DNA of 8,611 nucleotides. Origin: Pseudomonas sp. (GTDB lineage Bacteria; Pseudomonadota; Gammaproteobacteria; Pseudomonadales; Pseudomonadaceae). The position numbers and the translations under genes were made by a program. Positions 6,387 through 8,611 of this stretch are shown in pieces; position 1 is the stretch's first letter, and every line of letters starts with the position of its first letter. Where the stretch lies: NCBI RefSeq assembly GCF_030147005.1, contig NZ_JASLAW010000098.1, positions 1 to 8,611 of the forward strand, read 5' to 3'. The notes below the pieces were generated by a model. It worked only from the letters and a program-made list of their open reading frames with translations, was not told the origin of the DNA and did not search any database.

Positions 6387-7334
6387 CTATTTGCGTAACT
6401 GTAGGTAGTAATTGTCTTCCGGCTCTGGCTGGAAATGGATACTGCGTAAAAACGCCTCCAACGCGTGAATGTTGAAAGCGCAGTTTCGCCGCTTGATAGC
6501 ACCTAGATAGTCCAAAAGCTGCCCATAGGTTTCTTCCATCAAAGCCAACGCGGCGTCAAATATGCCAGCGTCGCCATAGCTGCGAATAATGTGTGTTTTT
6601 TGTTCTGAAGTGAGCGGGCCCTTAACCAACGCCTTACCCGCCAAGATCATCAGGAAAGACTTCGGTCCTCCCTCCAAATCTGCAGCGAATCCTTTCTTTC
6701 CAAAATGCGGAATATGATTGATATCGCAGTAATCGTTGACATAACGATAATAGATACCCATCAGGAGCATCATGCGTTCGAGCAGAGTATAAGTCTCAGT
6801 TTCCAACGCCTTTAGACATTGACAAGCCTTTAACGGAAATACAAAAAAACAGCCCGTGTTGGCTTGCGCAATACGGCCGTATTCTTCCAGGGTGGGCAAC
6901 GTATCACCTGCACTTGCGTTGGCGTCGAGGAATTGCCCTACATGCAAGCGCTCAAGGCTTTCTATACCGGCATTCACAACCTGTATGTCATTGAGCTCAG
7001 CCAGTATTCGCAGGCCATCCAGGTACCCATACATCCCCGACACCAATGCGACCTCTGCACCGTACTGTTTCCAAACCGCAGTGATGCCACGGCGTAAAGC
7101 ATCACCGTCAAGCAGGTCGTCATGTATCAGTGAAGAAAGATTCATTCTTTCGATGGCTGCGCAGAGGACACGGGTCTGCGCAGACGGTAAACCGTACAGC
7201 GCCGAGAGCGCCCACGTGAGTTCTGTTCGCGCAAGCTTTCCGGTTGCGCGTTCTTGATACCTGAAAGGCTCAAACCATTGGGCCTTGGCATTCAAGTACC
7301 ACGTATCATCGAATGATGAGCAGGAATGGATCAT
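6387..7334 (-). CDS. Isoprenyl diphosphate synthase-like protein (polyprenyl synthetase family), divergent
   Basis: This is a 315-residue all-alpha protein of the trans-isoprenyl diphosphate synthase family. The family condenses isopentenyl diphosphate with an allylic primer to GPP, FPP, GGPP or longer. Seen: GK33LAR36 (isopentenyl-PP binding), first Asp motif D72-D73-L-L-D76 followed by R81-R82-G, GQFLD at 133-137, and a second motif N200-D-Y-C-D204 with K213/K214 and K225-S downstream. Odd: the second motif is NDxxD instead of DDxxD; the His usually seven residues before the first motif is N65; the Lys of the KTG motif is N159; and the FQ pair before motif two is Y196-R197. Small residues at S67/S68 and the short DDxxD would suit a product longer than FPP, if it is a synthase. 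Start 7334 has GAGG (7344-7347) nine bases upstream. Composition is AT-richer than the neighbours. It is divergent from a terpene synthase. It could be a true synthase or an enzyme recruited to other terpenoid chemistry. Confidence 0.85.
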   Translation of the reverse strand: MIHSCSSFDDTWYLNAKAQWFEPFRYQERATGKLARTELTWALSALYGLPSAQTRVLCAAIERMNLSSLIHDDLLDGDALRRGITAVWKQYGAEVALVSGMYGYLDGLRILAELNDIQVVNAGIESLERLHVGQFLDANASAGDTLPTLEEYGRIAQANTGCFFVFPLKACQCLKALETETYTLLERMMLLMGIYYRYVNDYCDINHIPHFGKKGFAADLEGGPKSFLMILAGKALVKGPLTSEQKTHIIRSYGDAGIFDAALALMEETYGQLLDYLGAIKRRNCAFNIHALEAFLRSIHFQPEPEDNYYLQLRK

Positions 7335-7619
7335 CTCTTATGACCTCGTTATTGACGGGATGAGAGCGTCCATTCTCACTTTTCTTCCACTGCGTTCTCG
7401 CGCGTAAAAGACCGTCAACACTGCGCAGGCCACTGCTTTACGAGGCACCATCGGCACGTGTATGAATACTAGCCTGTCCTTTATGGCACGCAATAAATGA
7501 AGATAAACATATTGACTATAAATCTCGGCGAACTCATTCCAAATACCTATAACTATCGCACTACATCCAACTATATTGAGTACTCGTAAGTACCACCGCA
7601 CTGACGGCGCACTACCCCA
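7335..7619. promoter_or_regulatory. AT-rich divergent intergenic region of the terpene pair
   Basis: These 285 bp lie between the two divergent terpenoid genes and should contain promoters for both. Bases 7501-7560 are only 20/60 GC by hand count. TATAAC (7548-7553) is a good -10-like hexamer on the plus strand but has no matching -35 at 17 bases; TTGACT (7512-7517) is too far away. GAGTACTC (7578-7585) is a perfect 8-bp palindrome 34 bases before the terpene synthase start and could be an operator half. A long minus-strand open frame across this region overlaps the terpene synthase start and looks like chance. I see no RNA gene. Confidence 0.5.
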
Positions 7620-8611
7620 ATGGAAGATCCACTGACACCGGCTGACCCGAATGATCGACAGACCGAAACTGTCGGCAGACTGCGCGCCCACCAAAGTAAG
7701 TCGCCGCCCCCCGATACCCAGCTGCCCATCAGCCCCTTCCAGTTACCCCCATGGCTTGAGACAGCGACTTATCCGCTGAGCCCTTTTACGGAACAGGCCC
7801 AACAGCACACGCGCCAGTGGCTCAGGAACATGGGGCTGGAACAGACACCCCGCGCCACCCATCAATTGGATATTTACATACCCGGCACCTACGCCGGTTA
7901 CATGTGGAGTGAGGCGCCGCTTGAGTCATTGCTCATTCTTTCTGATCTGGTGGGCTGGTTCAGTTGCCAAGATGATCTTGCCGACGAAGACTGCAACGAC
8001 CCCGAAGCCCTCGAACGTCTGATTCGTGGCGTCTACGCCAGCGCCTTCACACGCGCCACCACGCCTCGAGAACCGTTGGCCTGCGCGCTTGCAGATATCA
8101 TGCGACGCGCGTCACGCTTGATGCCTGCGCTCTGGCAACAGCGAGTTGCCGAGCAGTACCTAACCTACCTGGCCCCCTGCACCACCGCGCTGATGCACCG
8201 CATCCACCACACGCAACCGGGGGTAGAGGGTTATGAAACACTCTGGCAAAACGCTGGCGGCTTTCAAGTCTGCCTGGAGTTCACCTACTGGGCGCAACAC
8301 ATTCAATTACCTTCATCGCTTTACTACAGCCAACCCTGGCAGGAACTGCGAAACCTGGCCTTGAATCTCTTCAAAGCGGTAAATGATTTGTTGTCGTTTC
8401 AGATCATGGAAAACCCTGACGAAGACATCTACAACCTTCTGACTCACCTAAGGCACACCCAAGGCTATTCGGCGCTGCAGGCGGCAACCGAAGTTTCACA
8501 ACGCATTGAACAATGGGCGATAAGGTTTGCAATGGTGCAAGCCGAGTTGCCCCAACGCCTGGACGCGCTGGGCTATGACGCGCGCACGCAGGAGCAAGCA
8601 ATGATTTGTGC
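7620..8611 (+). CDS. Class I terpene synthase (bacterial terpene cyclase), 3' end beyond the window
   Basis: There are 330 residues up to the window end; the stop is not reached. The fold signals are those of bacterial class I terpene cyclases: SDLVGWFSCQDDLADE with D118-D119-x-x-D122, the first metal-binding motif, and N255-D-L-L-S259 opening the NSE motif (third ligand discussed below), followed by YNLLTHLRHTQGYS. Such enzymes ionise a prenyl diphosphate (GPP, FPP or GGPP) with three Mg ions and cyclise it. Odd: the Glu expected at position +8 of the NSE motif is M263, with E264 one later, and the Arg that normally sits 46 residues before N255 (pyrophosphate sensor) is W209. A Pro-rich 40-residue N-terminus precedes the conserved FxLP-like segment (F40-P44). 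ATG 7620 is the first start after an in-frame stop (7602); only a weak GACGG lies upstream. The RY motif should lie beyond the window. It is divergent from a prenyl synthase-like gene that may supply its substrate. Confidence 0.85.
   Translation, partial: MEDPLTPADPNDRQTETVGRLRAHQSKSPPPDTQLPISPFQLPPWLETATYPLSPFTEQAQQHTRQWLRNMGLEQTPRATHQLDIYIPGTYAGYMWSEAPLESLLILSDLVGWFSCQDDLADEDCNDPEALERLIRGVYASAFTRATTPREPLACALADIMRRASRLMPALWQQRVAEQYLTYLAPCTTALMHRIHHTQPGVEGYETLWQNAGGFQVCLEFTYWAQHIQLPSSLYYSQPWQELRNLALNLFKAVNDLLSFQIMENPDEDIYNLLTHLRHTQGYSALQAATEVSQRIEQWAIRFAMVQAELPQRLDALGYDARTQEQAMIC

Noticed and set aside
7485..7500. TGGCACG resembling a sigma-54 -24 element
   Set aside because: The -12 GC element is absent at the required spacing.
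7338..7694. Minus-strand 118-residue open frame upstream of the prenyl synthase-like gene
   Set aside because: It overlaps the terpene synthase start on the opposite strand, covers the whole divergent promoter region, has no recognisable domain and no good ribosome-binding site. It is most likely a chance frame in low-stop sequence.

Overview
The window looks like chromosomal DNA of a fluorescent-group Pseudomonas. The support is a GC-rich, strongly GC3-biased coding style, a divergent ampR-ampC pair with AmpR-type key residues, a divergent MocR regulator/EamA transporter pair, and a REPIN-like inverted repeat of the kind scattered through P. fluorescens-type intergenic spaces. The genus call is inference from gene families, layout and composition; no database search was possible.

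Layout. Bases 2-236 hold a 113-bp tandem duplication covering the 3' end of a MocR-family (GntR plus aminotransferase-like) regulator gene on the minus strand (136-1476). Divergent from it is an EamA/DMT transporter (1553-2443), with a good sigma-70-like promoter in the 76-bp gap. Two short-spaced plus-strand enzyme genes follow: a PaaI-type hotdog thioesterase (2504-2998) and a dienelactone-hydrolase-family protein with an RR-type N-terminal signal (3043-3930). A perfect 27-bp inverted repeat (3994-4086) separates these from ampR (minus, 4148-5020) and the divergent class C beta-lactamase ampC (plus, 5151-6305). A dyad-rich 81-bp gap, probably a shared terminator zone, ends the ampC block.

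The last 2.2 kb is a different kind of DNA. An isoprenyl-diphosphate-synthase-like gene (minus, 6387-7334) and a class I terpene synthase gene (plus, 7620 to the window end, incomplete) face away from each other across a 285-bp AT-rich spacer. The minus-strand gene and the spacer are visibly poorer in GC than the rest of the window, which suggests acquired accessory DNA. Both enzymes keep the first aspartate-rich motif (DDxxD) but depart from their families at several other catalytic positions. This pair is the best candidate in the window for an undescribed system: a small terpene locus in which the prenyl chain maker, or an enzyme derived from one, and the cyclase have both diverged.

How the genes work together. 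AmpR should control ampC in response to cell-wall muropeptides. The MocR protein probably controls the adjacent exporter. The prenyl synthase-like protein would supply or modify the substrate of the terpene synthase. The thioesterase and hydrolase may be co-transcribed, but no shared pathway is evident.
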